Both the position numbers and the translations under genes were made by a program. This document shows, piece after piece, positions 55,398 to 64,000 of a stretch of 64,000 nucleotides of DNA (within the stretch, counting starts at the first letter, position 1; every line of letters begins with the position of its first letter). The stretch is from contig NZ_NBOE01000002.1 in the NCBI RefSeq assembly GCF_002104515.1, forward strand, positions 372,001-436,000, written 5' to 3'. Under the pieces are notes generated by a model. That model was not told the origin of the DNA. It searched no databases and saw nothing but the letters and a program-made list of their open reading frames with translations. This DNA is from Colwellia polaris (lineage in GTDB: Bacteria > Pseudomonadota > Gammaproteobacteria > Enterobacterales > Alteromonadaceae).

Positions 55398-57488
55398 ATG
55401 AAGAAGTTAATTTTACTTTTAGCAATAGTAATTGCTTTAATAATATACATAAACCCTACTAAAAGCACCAAATCAAACAATATTGTTAATGATGTTGCTT
55501 CCGATTTGAGTGACAATGTTCCCACTGAAGTTTTTCAGTTTAGTAACAAAGAATTTGCGTCACAAAAGCTTAAGGAATTAACAATTGCAAATGCTCAATG
55601 TAAGGAGAGAAGCTTAGATTTCAGCAAGCAAGTTAACAATATACATCAGATATTAATACAAGCTCTGGAACATGAGTTGAGAAATGGAAAAACGGAACGT
55701 GAGCTACTTAGTTATTCCAAACAATATAAAACTTTTTATAATCGTTATGATAACTTACTTCTTCAAGCGAAGACAAAAATAGAGAAAGAAAAATACAACT
55801 TTACCACTTCCGTTGATATTTTAAACGACTGGAGTGGTTTATCAGTAATTAATAACTTCTCAGTCATAAATACACCCATCATAGTTCAAAGTTTAAAAGC
55901 TTTTGAAGACATGTCTAATGGATTAAGTATGGGCTTAGAGTTAGACAATGAAGTTAGTAAGTCAGATATTTTCGCTTTGCTTGAAAACGATGAAAATTTC
56001 AACACATACTTAGAATCACCTCTAGGAATAAATGGTAGCCCCGTTTTATCACCGTCTATATTATTCGTTCTAACTGGCAGCAACCTTAATATTGAAGAAT
56101 TCAAACAAGCAGTATCATTGAGAAACTTTAACGTTAATGATGTTGCTGTGGCAGTTATGAATAATTTACCATTTGAATATTTAGAGCTTCTAATCAATCA
56201 AGCAGTGTCCATTGAGGACATGCCAATAATCGCACAGGGGCGCTATGATTCTTATACTAACTTAGCTGACTTAGCAGCCTCAACACATAACGTAAAGCTT
56301 CTTCAACTAATGGAAACATATGGCGTTCATCCTACAAACGAACAGGGAGTAATAACTGGTTTAGATATAGCCATAATGAACCTGCCAAATAAAGATGACG
56401 CTTATGTTAATGCTGAGAGTTTCCCAGACAAATATTTGGACACTATTAATTACTTGATTGAAAAAGGCTACAAAGCTCATGGTTCACATTATCAAATGGA
56501 TAAGGAAACCATCATTTCTTTTAAAGCTCCAAATAGAAGAAGTTTTCAAAGTTCGAAAGCACTAACTCCAGATCTAAAAAAAGCGCTGCATCAAATAGAG
56601 CTAGTAGATAGCAGTTATAATCTTAATCAGGTTTTACCCGATAACTCATTGGTCTCCAAGGCAATCGAATCTATGGCACTAAGAAAAGCTACTTTAAACG
56701 ATAAATCGAAGTCATGTGAGTCAATTAGAAAAGAGTTATTGGCCGAAGAAGGTTTTCTAGACCACAGTGAAACTTATGATTTGATAAAACGTATTTCACA
56801 AGGTGATGGAAATACTGCTGAAAGGTTGCATGATATTGATCCAGTTCTTGTTAATTTATGGCGTGAAACTGAATCTAGCCATAGTGTAAGCAAAGAAAGT
56901 CACAGTGACTTCATCACCATGCTACAAGAGCAGAAGTTTCAAGATGCGCTTGATTACAGCTCATCGACCCCTCTTACTAAAGTTGAAACTGACACTTTGT
57001 TGATTTCATTATTGCAAAACACTGAAAGTATTATACCTATTTGGAACGCTAGAGTAGCTTTTGCACCACCATCTGGCTTGCTAGCATTTAAACATTTACC
57101 TTTTGAAAAATGGAAGTCACTCAAAAATGAGAGGTTCGATTTTTCAATTAAAGATAGCTTTGGAAATGATCTATTTTTACCTGCTGCTTTAAACTCTCCA
57201 GAGGCAGTTCAACTATTGTTAGACTTTGGTTTGATACCAGAGGTGAATGAATTAGGTTTAGACGTATTAGATCTTTTATTAGAAGACAGTTACGAGAATG
57301 GAAGACTTAATAGAAGCTTGAGTTTAATTGTTTCTGAAGTCGAGATGTTTGAGCCTAGCCATTATTCCAGGGTAGCTAGAATCAAGAAATATTTTCCTGA
57401 AGAATATAAGAAGTTAGTTCAGCTTAGTAGCAAGTTCATGGTAGAAAGTGAAATAGAAGTAAATCAATTTAGACTTAAAGTGTATTAG
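55398..57488 (+). CDS. Large membrane-anchored protein of unknown function with ankyrin-like stretches
   Basis: The first 20 residues (LILLLAIVIALIIYI) form one membrane anchor; the other 675 are likely periplasmic. Two stretches resemble ankyrin repeats: TNLADLAASTHNVKLLQLMETYGVHP near residue 295 and PAALNSPEAVQLLLDFGLIPEVN near 595. The region between 50 and 150 is charged and helical. No catalytic motif is visible. It stands alone between an insertion sequence and the sap operon. The family is unknown to me; a binding or scaffold role is only a guess from the repeats. Confidence 0.65.
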   Translation: MKKLILLLAIVIALIIYINPTKSTKSNNIVNDVASDLSDNVPTEVFQFSNKEFASQKLKELTIANAQCKERSLDFSKQVNNIHQILIQALEHELRNGKTERELLSYSKQYKTFYNRYDNLLLQAKTKIEKEKYNFTTSVDILNDWSGLSVINNFSVINTPIIVQSLKAFEDMSNGLSMGLELDNEVSKSDIFALLENDENFNTYLESPLGINGSPVLSPSILFVLTGSNLNIEEFKQAVSLRNFNVNDVAVAVMNNLPFEYLELLINQAVSIEDMPIIAQGRYDSYTNLADLAASTHNVKLLQLMETYGVHPTNEQGVITGLDIAIMNLPNKDDAYVNAESFPDKYLDTINYLIEKGYKAHGSHYQMDKETIISFKAPNRRSFQSSKALTPDLKKALHQIELVDSSYNLNQVLPDNSLVSKAIESMALRKATLNDKSKSCESIRKELLAEEGFLDHSETYDLIKRISQGDGNTAERLHDIDPVLVNLWRETESSHSVSKESHSDFITMLQEQKFQDALDYSSSTPLTKVETDTLLISLLQNTESIIPIWNARVAFAPPSGLLAFKHLPFEKWKSLKNERFDFSIKDSFGNDLFLPAALNSPEAVQLLLDFGLIPEVNELGLDVLDLLLEDSYENGRLNRSLSLIVSEVEMFEPSHYSRVARIKKYFPEEYKKLVQLSSKFMVESEIEVNQFRLKVY

Positions 57489-57718
57489 AGCCATATAATA
57501 TATTGAAATTTTTAATCAATCGTATGTTTTCAACTAAAGTTATAAGGAAAACTAAGCCTTGCTAATTGTTTAAAGTTATTAAATATAAGGGGATTTTGAA
57601 CACTTAATGAATTAAATTAATTGATTTAACATCGACAACGTAGCTATTAAGTTAAAGCTAATAAACATATAAGTTTGATAAGGTAAAAGCTATGTTTAAA
57701 TAAACGCTGTTAAGCTCT

Positions 57719-58504
57719 TTAACGATTTAATAACTGAAAACGTTGGCTCATAATCAGCTTTTTAGTGTATTTGTGTTTTGGCTTCTTCAAAATATCATTG
57801 GTTTTTCCAAACTCTAATACTGCCCCTTCACACATTACCATCATTTCATCACTAAAGTGTCTAACAATACCTAAATTGTGAGAAATTAAAATAAATGCTA
57901 AACCCATCTGCTGTTGTAAATCGAGCAGTAAATTAATCATTTGAGAGCGTAAAGACGGGTCGAGCGCCGCTAATGCCTCGTCAAGAATAATAACTTGTGG
58001 TTTTAATATAATAGCGCGAGCTAATGAGATACGTTGTTTTTGACCACCAGAAAACATATGCGGATAAAAACTCATATGATCGGCTAACAAACCCACTTTT
58101 TGTAGTGTCTCTCTAATTAGTTGATTACGTTCAACTTCATCGAGTTTAGTATTGAGCTGCAAAGGTTCATCAAGAAGTTGTTCAATGGTCAGGCTCGGGT
58201 TTAATGTTGTGCCAGAATCTTGAAATATCATTCTAATATGCTGGCAACGTTGCTTAAAGTTCCCTGGGGCTAATGTTTGGCCATTTAAGCGTATATCGCC
58301 TGTTGTTGGTAATTCTGCACCAACAAGTAACTTGGCAATGGTTGATTTACCAGAGCCAGTCTCTCCAACTATGGCGAGTGTTTTATGTGGCATTATGTCG
58401 AAAGAAATAGGCTCTAAAGCCGACACACATTTACGATTAAACCAATAATTTTTGTCTTTATAGGTTTTACTTAAATTACTCACTTGTAATAACACAGTAC
58501 TCAC
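57719..58504 (-). CDS. sapF: Peptide ABC transporter ATPase SapF
   Basis: SapF is one of the two ATPases that drive the Sap importer in the inner membrane. Walker A GETGSGKST is near residue 50, the signature FSGGQKQRISLARA near 153, Walker B VIILDEALAALD and the switch histidine LISHNLG. The length of 261 is standard. It ends the operon and overlaps sapD by 4 bases. Confidence 0.92.
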   Translation of the reverse strand: MSTVLLQVSNLSKTYKDKNYWFNRKCVSALEPISFDIMPHKTLAIVGETGSGKSTIAKLLVGAELPTTGDIRLNGQTLAPGNFKQRCQHIRMIFQDSGTTLNPSLTIEQLLDEPLQLNTKLDEVERNQLIRETLQKVGLLADHMSFYPHMFSGGQKQRISLARAIILKPQVIILDEALAALDPSLRSQMINLLLDLQQQMGLAFILISHNLGIVRHFSDEMMVMCEGAVLEFGKTNDILKKPKHKYTKKLIMSQRFQLLNR

Positions 58505-59493
58505 GAATAGCTATCCTTAAGTGGAAAGTGACAACTTACTTGATGGCTATGGAAATTCTTAATTTTTGGCGCATGAACACACTTCTGTTGTGCTCTAGGG
58601 CATCTAGGACCTAAGCGACATCCGATAGGTAAATGCTGCAATATAGGGATGCTGCCAGGCAAGGTCATTAACCGAGATTTATTAGGGATCATCCTGTTTG
58701 CTCTTGGGCTACTATCAACAAGGGCACGAGTATAAGGGTGATAAGGTTGGTTAAATATTTGCTCAGTTGTTCCAGCTTCTACAAACTGTCCGCTGTACAT
58801 TACCGTAATAGTATTTGTCCAATGGGTAACGTTTTCTAAGTCATGACTGATTAATAATATCGACATGTTTTTTAGCTGATTTAAGCTCGCCAGTAGACGA
58901 AATATTTGCCCTTGGTTAGTACTTTCCATTGCAGCTGTAGGTTCATCAGCAATTAGTAGCATAGGGCGCCTTGCAAGCGCCATAGCAATCATTACTCGCT
59001 GACATAACGCATCAGTGAGTTGATGCGGAAAGCTTTTTACACATACTTCATGCTGTTTGATACCAACTTTATGCAATAAATTAATTGCGGCTTGTTTACG
59101 TTGTTGACGCTTTTGCCAAAAAAAACCAGTAAGTTGTTCAGCATCAACGGCTTCTTCTAATTGTTCACCGATAGACGTTGTTGGATCTAAGCACGCCATA
59201 GGCTCTTGAAATATCATGGCAACGTCTTTAGTTATAATGGCTTTACGTTCTGCAGGAGACAACCGCATTAAGTCATTTCCACGCCAATGAAAGCGATCGG
59301 CATCTACTCGCCACTTTTCATCCAATACGCCAACAATTGCTTGAGCAAGTAGCGACTTTCCAGAGCCAGATTCACCAACTAAGCCGCGCACCTCACCTTC
59401 TTTCATTGTGAGGTTAACACGATCAACAGCAAATATTGGTTTTGAAGCGGTTTTAAGCTCAATAGAAAGGTTGCGTATATCAATTAAATTCAT
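58501..59493 (-). CDS. sapD: Peptide ABC transporter ATPase SapD
   Basis: The second ATPase of the Sap importer; in E. coli SapD is also needed for Trk potassium uptake. Walker A GESGSGKSL lies near residue 40. The signature region SFPHQLTDALCQRVMIAMALA is divergent, as known for SapD. Walker B is LLIADEPTAAM. The C-terminal oligopeptide-transporter tail has the cysteine cluster GCRLGPRCPRAQQKC. The length is 330. It overlaps sapC by one base. Confidence 0.92.
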   Translation of the reverse strand: MNLIDIRNLSIELKTASKPIFAVDRVNLTMKEGEVRGLVGESGSGKSLLAQAIVGVLDEKWRVDADRFHWRGNDLMRLSPAERKAIITKDVAMIFQEPMACLDPTTSIGEQLEEAVDAEQLTGFFWQKRQQRKQAAINLLHKVGIKQHEVCVKSFPHQLTDALCQRVMIAMALARRPMLLIADEPTAAMESTNQGQIFRLLASLNQLKNMSILLISHDLENVTHWTNTITVMYSGQFVEAGTTEQIFNQPYHPYTRALVDSSPRANRMIPNKSRLMTLPGSIPILQHLPIGCRLGPRCPRAQQKCVHAPKIKNFHSHQVSCHFPLKDSYS

Positions 59494-60386
59494 TAGTTTT
59501 CCTTGCGCACTTTCAATGCGTGGCGCATGCCTTCACCAACTAAATTGGTGGCAACAACCGAAAATAAAATAGCTAAACCAGGCAAATATACTGTCCAAGG
59601 TGCGATATAAAATAAATCAATACCGTTTGCTAGCATTGCACCCCATTCAGGCATAGGAATAGGCGCACCTAATCCCAAAAAGCCAAGCGCGGCTATGTCT
59701 AATATAGCGGCCGATTGTGCAAGAGTTGCTTGGCTGATTAGTTTTTCGATAATATTAGGAAAGATTGAGTAGCGCAAAATTCGCAATGAACTTGCACCGT
59801 CAAGGCGTGAGGCTAATACATAATCTTTTGCAAACTCTTCTCGCACAGCATTTCGGGTGATATGCACAAACTGCGGGATCAACACCATAATAATAGCCCA
59901 TAAGGTGTTTTCTAAGCCCGGCCCTAATATTGCGACAATAATAATAGCTAGCAGTAAAGAGGGGATCGACAATATAACGTCGAGAAAATGATTGAGAAAG
60001 CTTGATTTAATACCCGATGTTAACGCAGATAGCGAGCCAATAACCACGCCAATAGCAAGTGAAGCAATAACCACAATAATACTTAAACCAAAAGTTAACG
60101 AAGTGCCCTGAATCAACCGCGATAACATATCACGGCCTAAGTTATCAGTACCGAGTAAAAAGCTGACATTACCTTCGTCACTCCATGCTGGTGGTAAAAG
60201 TAAATGATCTAAGTGATTCTCTACTGAAGAGTAAGGGGAAATAACATTAGCCAACACTGCGAGCACTATCAGAAACAAAAAACAGCCAAAACCAATTAAA
60301 ACAACAGGCGGCTCTTTAAAGTTATGCCACAATTGCATTAATGGCGTTGGAAACTCTTCTTCTTGATATATTTTATCGCGCGCCAT
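59493..60386 (-). CDS. sapC: Peptide ABC transporter permease SapC
   Basis: An inner-membrane permease of the Sap/Dpp family with about six membrane segments in 297 residues. The N-terminus has a charged segment before the first helix. LGTDNLGRDMLSRLIQG is the typical DppC-type block and the EAA-type loop lies near VLASRLDGASSLRIL. It overlaps sapB by 14 bases. Confidence 0.92.
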   Translation of the reverse strand: MARDKIYQEEEFPTPLMQLWHNFKEPPVVLIGFGCFLFLIVLAVLANVISPYSSVENHLDHLLLPPAWSDEGNVSFLLGTDNLGRDMLSRLIQGTSLTFGLSIIVVIASLAIGVVIGSLSALTSGIKSSFLNHFLDVILSIPSLLLAIIIVAILGPGLENTLWAIIMVLIPQFVHITRNAVREEFAKDYVLASRLDGASSLRILRYSIFPNIIEKLISQATLAQSAAILDIAALGFLGLGAPIPMPEWGAMLANGIDLFYIAPWTVYLPGLAILFSVVATNLVGEGMRHALKVRKEN

Positions 60387-61404
60387 GATGAGGCTCCCTA
60401 GCTAAGGGGTTTAGTGCTGCATAAACAAAATCTATAATTATATGAACGATAAAAATAAAGGTTGAAAGCACGATTAAACCACCTTGAATTGCCGTGTAGT
60501 CACGCTGATAAATACTTTCTATTAACCAACGTCCAATGCCAGGCCAGCTAAAAATAACCTCAGTTACCATAGCAATAGTAATAAGATTAGCAAACTGTAA
60601 ACCAACGTCTCTAATAACTTTGATAAAAGCATTACGCATAGCATGGCGATAAATAATTTGGCTAAAAGTCAGACCTTTTGCTTTAGCTGCTTTGATATAG
60701 TGAGTGTCTAAAACCTCTAACATTGCTGTACGCGCTAATCGCATAAAAATTGTCGCGGGTGCTAACGCAACTACAATAACAGGTAATATCAAGTGTCGGG
60801 TAGCATCTTGAAAAGCCTGCCATTTATATTCATTGTCACTCAGTAAAATGTCAATAAGTTGTAGGCCAGTAACAGGTTCAATTTCAAAGAGCAGGCTGAT
60901 CTGGCCTGCAGAAGGTAACCAACCTAGCTGAATCGAAAATACCAATATCGCCAGTATTCCTAGCCAAAAAACGGGGATTGAATAACCCAGCATAGCAACA
61001 GTTAGAATTAAATTATCAGGTAACTTTCGATGATAAATAGCAGCACAAAAACCAATAGGAATACCAAAAAACATAGCAACTAGTAACGCAACGCAGGTCA
61101 ACTCAATGGTGGCGGGCAAACGATTCAGTACTTCAGTAGCGATGGGGAGTTGGCTATTCATCGAATAGCCCATTTCACCATGAAAAAGGTGATTAAGATA
61201 ACTGAAGTACTGGCTTAAAAGCCCAAACTGCTGATTGTAGTCATTAGCTAAAATGGCTAATTGTTCTGGTGAAGCATTTAATTGTCCCGTTAAATTAATG
61301 AGTTGATCGCCAGGAAACAAAAAACTTAAACTGAAAGACAATAATGTAAGCAACAAAATTGTAAAAATAAATAAACTGAGTCGGCGTAGGGTAAATATCA
61401 ACAT
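60373..61404 (-). CDS. sapB: Peptide ABC transporter permease SapB
   Basis: The partner permease, of DppB type, with 343 residues. It starts MLIFTLRRLSLFIFTILLLTLL, and the EAA-type loop is near HYIKAAKAKGLTFSQIIYRHAMRNA, followed by the last helices. The stop of sapA is one base upstream of its start, so the two are coupled. Confidence 0.92.
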   Translation of the reverse strand: MLIFTLRRLSLFIFTILLLTLLSFSLSFLFPGDQLINLTGQLNASPEQLAILANDYNQQFGLLSQYFSYLNHLFHGEMGYSMNSQLPIATEVLNRLPATIELTCVALLVAMFFGIPIGFCAAIYHRKLPDNLILTVAMLGYSIPVFWLGILAILVFSIQLGWLPSAGQISLLFEIEPVTGLQLIDILLSDNEYKWQAFQDATRHLILPVIVVALAPATIFMRLARTAMLEVLDTHYIKAAKAKGLTFSQIIYRHAMRNAFIKVIRDVGLQFANLITIAMVTEVIFSWPGIGRWLIESIYQRDYTAIQGGLIVLSTFIFIVHIIIDFVYAALNPLAREPHHGAR

Positions 61405-61405
61405 G

Positions 61406-63031
61406 CTAGTTTTTTGTTACCCCATTAAAATCAATTCCACCAATAGCACGTAATAGTTTGCCATTTATATTATTTGAACGAGCTTGAAATCGTTTTGAGT
61501 GAGCAATGGGGATTAACGGCACTTCTTCATTAATTAAAGCAAGGGCTTTTGAATATAACACTTTTCTTTTATTGATACTGTTTGTTTGTAAAGCGCGTTT
61601 AATGAGCCTGTCAAATTTTTCATTGCACCAAAATGTTCTATTACTTCCCGTTATTGCTGAAGAGCAGCTGAGCATTGGTGAAAAAAAGTTATCAGGATCA
61701 GGGTGATCAGCAGACCAACCTAAAAGAACACTTTGGTGTTCGCCATCTGTAATTTTACGTAAGAAAGTTGACCATTCGTAACCTGATACTATATCAACTT
61801 CAATGCCTATTTTTTGTAAATCTGCCTGAATGAGCTTTGCCATAGTCACAGCGTCTGGGTTATATGAACGTTGTACCGGCATTGCCCATAAATCCATAGA
61901 AAATCCATCGCTATAACCCGCTTCAGATAATAACTCTTGTGCTTTATTTATTGAATATTCTTGGCTTGAAATCGTTTCGTCGTAAGCCCATGAAGAGTTA
62001 GGTATTATACCGTTAGCTATTTCGGCCTGCCCAGTATAAACCGCGTCTAAAATAGCTTGCTTGTTAATAGCGTAAGACAATGCTTTACGCACTAACGGGT
62101 TGTTAAATGGTGGCTTTGCGGTATTAAAACCTAAGTAGCCAACATTAAAAGCAGTAACAGATTCTAATATTAAATTATCATGTTGTTTTATTTTTTCGTG
62201 GGCAATAGGGTAGGCGATAATATCACACTCGCCAGCTAGCAATTTGGTTAGTCTACCGGTGTCTCTTGGCGTAATATCAAAAACCAATTGTTTAATTTTT
62301 GATTTGCCTCGCCAATAATTTTCATGCGCTTCATAGCGAATAAATGAGCTAGAACTATACCATTTAAACTTAAATGGCCCTGTTCCAACAGGCAGCATAT
62401 CTATCTCTTGCATGGTATTGAGTTGTAAAAGTTGATCAGCATATTCTTTTGATAAAATAACCGCAGAATCACTACCAATGTTCGCCAGAAAAGAGCTGTC
62501 AGGGCGAGTTAATTGAAAGCGCACAGTATGCTCATTAATTTTTTCTACGCTACTAATTAACTCTGCTAATTGCGCATTTTGAAAAAAAGGGTATTTACCA
62601 CCCGAAACTGGATGATATTCATGGTTTACATCCAACATGCGGCTGAAGCTAAAAATAACATCATCGGCGTTAAGCGCTCGTGTGGGGGTAAAGTATCGAG
62701 TTTGGTGAAATTGCACATCTTTGCGAAGATAAAAGGTAATCATTTTACCATCGCGTGTTACATGCCAAGATTTAGCAATTGCCGGAATAATAGTATTGTC
62801 TGTAGGGTCAAACTCAAGTAGGCGATTATACAGTTGATTCGAGGTTGCATCGATTGTAGTACCTGAAGAAACCGTTTGAGGGTTAAAGCTTTCTGGCGAG
62901 CCTTCACTACAGTAAATAATACTCTCTTTACTTAAAGAGAGCGTTTCATTTGTATCGCAGCCAGCAAGAAAAGCGAGCAAAGACAATGCGAAAAAATTGT
63001 AAAATGTTTGAGTAGAGTAAGCCATAGCCAA
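61406..63031 (-). CDS. sapA: Peptide-binding lipoprotein SapA
   Basis: SapA binds antimicrobial peptides or other peptides (and haem in some species) in the periplasm and hands them to SapBC. The signal FFALSLLAFLAGC ends in a lipobox cysteine near residue 25, so it is probably lipid-anchored, unlike the soluble SapA of some enterics. The SBP_bac_5 pattern is clear (YNRLLEFDPTDNTIIPAIAKSWHVT, later ALSYAINKQAILDAV). The length of 541 is standard. It starts 3 bases after pspF. Confidence 0.9.
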   Translation of the reverse strand: MAMAYSTQTFYNFFALSLLAFLAGCDTNETLSLSKESIIYCSEGSPESFNPQTVSSGTTIDATSNQLYNRLLEFDPTDNTIIPAIAKSWHVTRDGKMITFYLRKDVQFHQTRYFTPTRALNADDVIFSFSRMLDVNHEYHPVSGGKYPFFQNAQLAELISSVEKINEHTVRFQLTRPDSSFLANIGSDSAVILSKEYADQLLQLNTMQEIDMLPVGTGPFKFKWYSSSSFIRYEAHENYWRGKSKIKQLVFDITPRDTGRLTKLLAGECDIIAYPIAHEKIKQHDNLILESVTAFNVGYLGFNTAKPPFNNPLVRKALSYAINKQAILDAVYTGQAEIANGIIPNSSWAYDETISSQEYSINKAQELLSEAGYSDGFSMDLWAMPVQRSYNPDAVTMAKLIQADLQKIGIEVDIVSGYEWSTFLRKITDGEHQSVLLGWSADHPDPDNFFSPMLSCSSAITGSNRTFWCNEKFDRLIKRALQTNSINKRKVLYSKALALINEEVPLIPIAHSKRFQARSNNINGKLLRAIGGIDFNGVTKN

Positions 63032-63034
63032 TCT

Positions 63035-64000
63035 TTATTCTTCGTCTGCACTACTTGAATCGAGTAGATTATATTTTTTTAAATAGCCTCTTAATTGATG
63101 ATAGGTTAATTCTAAGGCATCTGCGGTTTTCTTTTGATTATATTGGCAATTAGCCAAAGCAGATTTGATCAAATCAACTTCATAATTCTGTGATAGTTCT
63201 TTTAACGACAGTGGAAATTGCAGTGAAGCAGTATTAATTGCTAATGGCTTTACTTCGGCTTTAGTCTGAGGCTTTGACTCTGTGGATGCTTCTGCTACTT
63301 CTACTTGAGGAGCCGTCTTAATTCTATCTTGTGTTTTAATACGTTTTGAAGGGCGATAAGGCGACTCAAAGGGATCAATAATTAATTCATGCACAGGTAA
63401 ATGAGGATTATTGCAACGATAAACACTGCGCTCTACTACATTTTTTAATTCGCGAATATTACCCGGCCAATGGTATTCAAGTAAGGCACGTTTGGCTTTT
63501 TCTGTAAAACCACTAAACAGTTCAAACTCAAGCTCACGAGCCATATTAATGGCGAAATGTTCAGCTAAAACCAAAATGTCGTCTAATCGCTCACGTAATG
63601 GCGGCAGGGTAATAACATCAAAAGCTAACCTATCAAGTAAATCTGCACGAAATTCGCCAGCAGCGGCCATTGAAGGTAAATCTTCATTTGTAGCAGCCAC
63701 TAGGCGAGCATTGGTTTTAATGGTTCTTGAACCACCAACACGTTCAAACTCGCCATATTCTACAACACGCAATAACTTCTCTTGTATTAATCCGGTAGTG
63801 TTAGCTATTTCATCTAGAAACAAAGTGCCGTTATCAGCACGTTCAAAGCGGCCCTCATGGCGCTTGCTTGCACCGGTAAAGGCGCCACTGTCATAACCAA
63901 ATAATTCCGTTTCCAATAAATTTTCATTTAACGCGGCACAATTGAGTTTCAAATAGTTTTGATCCCAACGTTTTGACAGGTAATGTAAACGCGCCGCAAC
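63035..64000 (-). CDS. pspF: Psp operon transcriptional activator PspF (5' end outside window)
   Basis: PspF is a sigma-54 enhancer-binding protein that switches on the phage-shock membrane-stress response. The frame is open to the window edge (ARLHYLSKRWDQNY before LKLNCAALNENLLETELFG). The AAA+ core shows GAFTGA, NGTLFLDEIANT and R-finger region PPLRERLDDI. A Fis-type HTH ends the protein (NQKKTADALELTYHQLRGYL). The linker of about 60 residues before the HTH is longer than in E. coli. It is three bases from sapA, so they may share a transcript. Confidence 0.9.
   Translation of the reverse strand, partial: VAARLHYLSKRWDQNYLKLNCAALNENLLETELFGYDSGAFTGASKRHEGRFERADNGTLFLDEIANTTGLIQEKLLRVVEYGEFERVGGSRTIKTNARLVAATNEDLPSMAAAGEFRADLLDRLAFDVITLPPLRERLDDILVLAEHFAINMARELEFELFSGFTEKAKRALLEYHWPGNIRELKNVVERSVYRCNNPHLPVHELIIDPFESPYRPSKRIKTQDRIKTAPQVEVAEASTESKPQTKAEVKPLAINTASLQFPLSLKELSQNYEVDLIKSALANCQYNQKKTADALELTYHQLRGYLKKYNLLDSSSADEE

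Overview
The window looks like the chromosome of an AT-rich marine gammaproteobacterium of the Alteromonadales, most likely Colwelliaceae (Colwellia or Thalassotalea type). The reasons are the gene order tig-clpP-clpX-lon-hupB-...-ppiD, the pairs lpxH-ppiB/cysS and pspF-sapABCDF, a miaE gene, E. coli-like tRNA genes, and a short dispersed repeat ending in a TACCAATTGA inverted repeat. No search could be run, so the genus is an inference.

Region 1 (1-2.6 kb) is chromosomal backbone: the 3' part of purF, a Yip1-type membrane protein, a small unknown gene, and the first 43 codons of the host miaE gene.

Region 2 (2,619-29,297) is an integrated mobile element of about 26.7 kb. A large serine recombinase inserted it into miaE at a GA core dinucleotide. 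The joined ends reconstruct a nearly palindromic attP. Just inside its right end the element carries a complete, diverged miaE, so the cell keeps a tRNA hydroxylase although its own gene is split. Transfer and replication genes fill the left half: recombinase, a candidate oriT hairpin, a MobV-like relaxase, a TrfA-like replication initiator with two 13-bp repeats, an ArdC-like anti-restriction protein, a zinc-head/GIY-YIG protein and several small unknown genes. The right half is a defence cargo. It has a WYL-domain (BrxR/CapW-type) regulator with a perfect palindromic operator at its own promoter. Next comes a compact operon of SNF2-type helicase, DUF4391 protein, ABC-type ATPase and type III-like Mod and Res. 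A DUF262-DUF1524 protein and a CoiA-like nuclease complete it. The parts are known families; I do not recognise the whole set as a named system.

Region 3 (29.3-38.6 kb) holds the orphaned 3' part of host miaE, a TonB-dependent receptor, a dispersed repeat, a DUF885 lipoprotein, lpxH, ppiB, cysS and folD. Region 4 (38.9-46.3 kb) holds a tRNA operon (Pro-Arg-His-Pro) and the protein quality-control cluster tig, clpP, clpX, lon, hupB, with a sigma-32-type promoter before lon. Region 5 (46.8-53.5 kb) holds cytochrome c maturation genes in the order ccmI-F-G-H, then ppiD.

Region 6 (53.5-57.5 kb) holds an IS4-family element inserted exactly in the palindromic stem of the ppiD terminator, its transposase broken by one in-frame stop, and a large unknown membrane-anchored protein. 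Region 7 (57.7-64 kb, minus strand) is a tightly packed pspF-sapABCDF block, with pspF running off the window.
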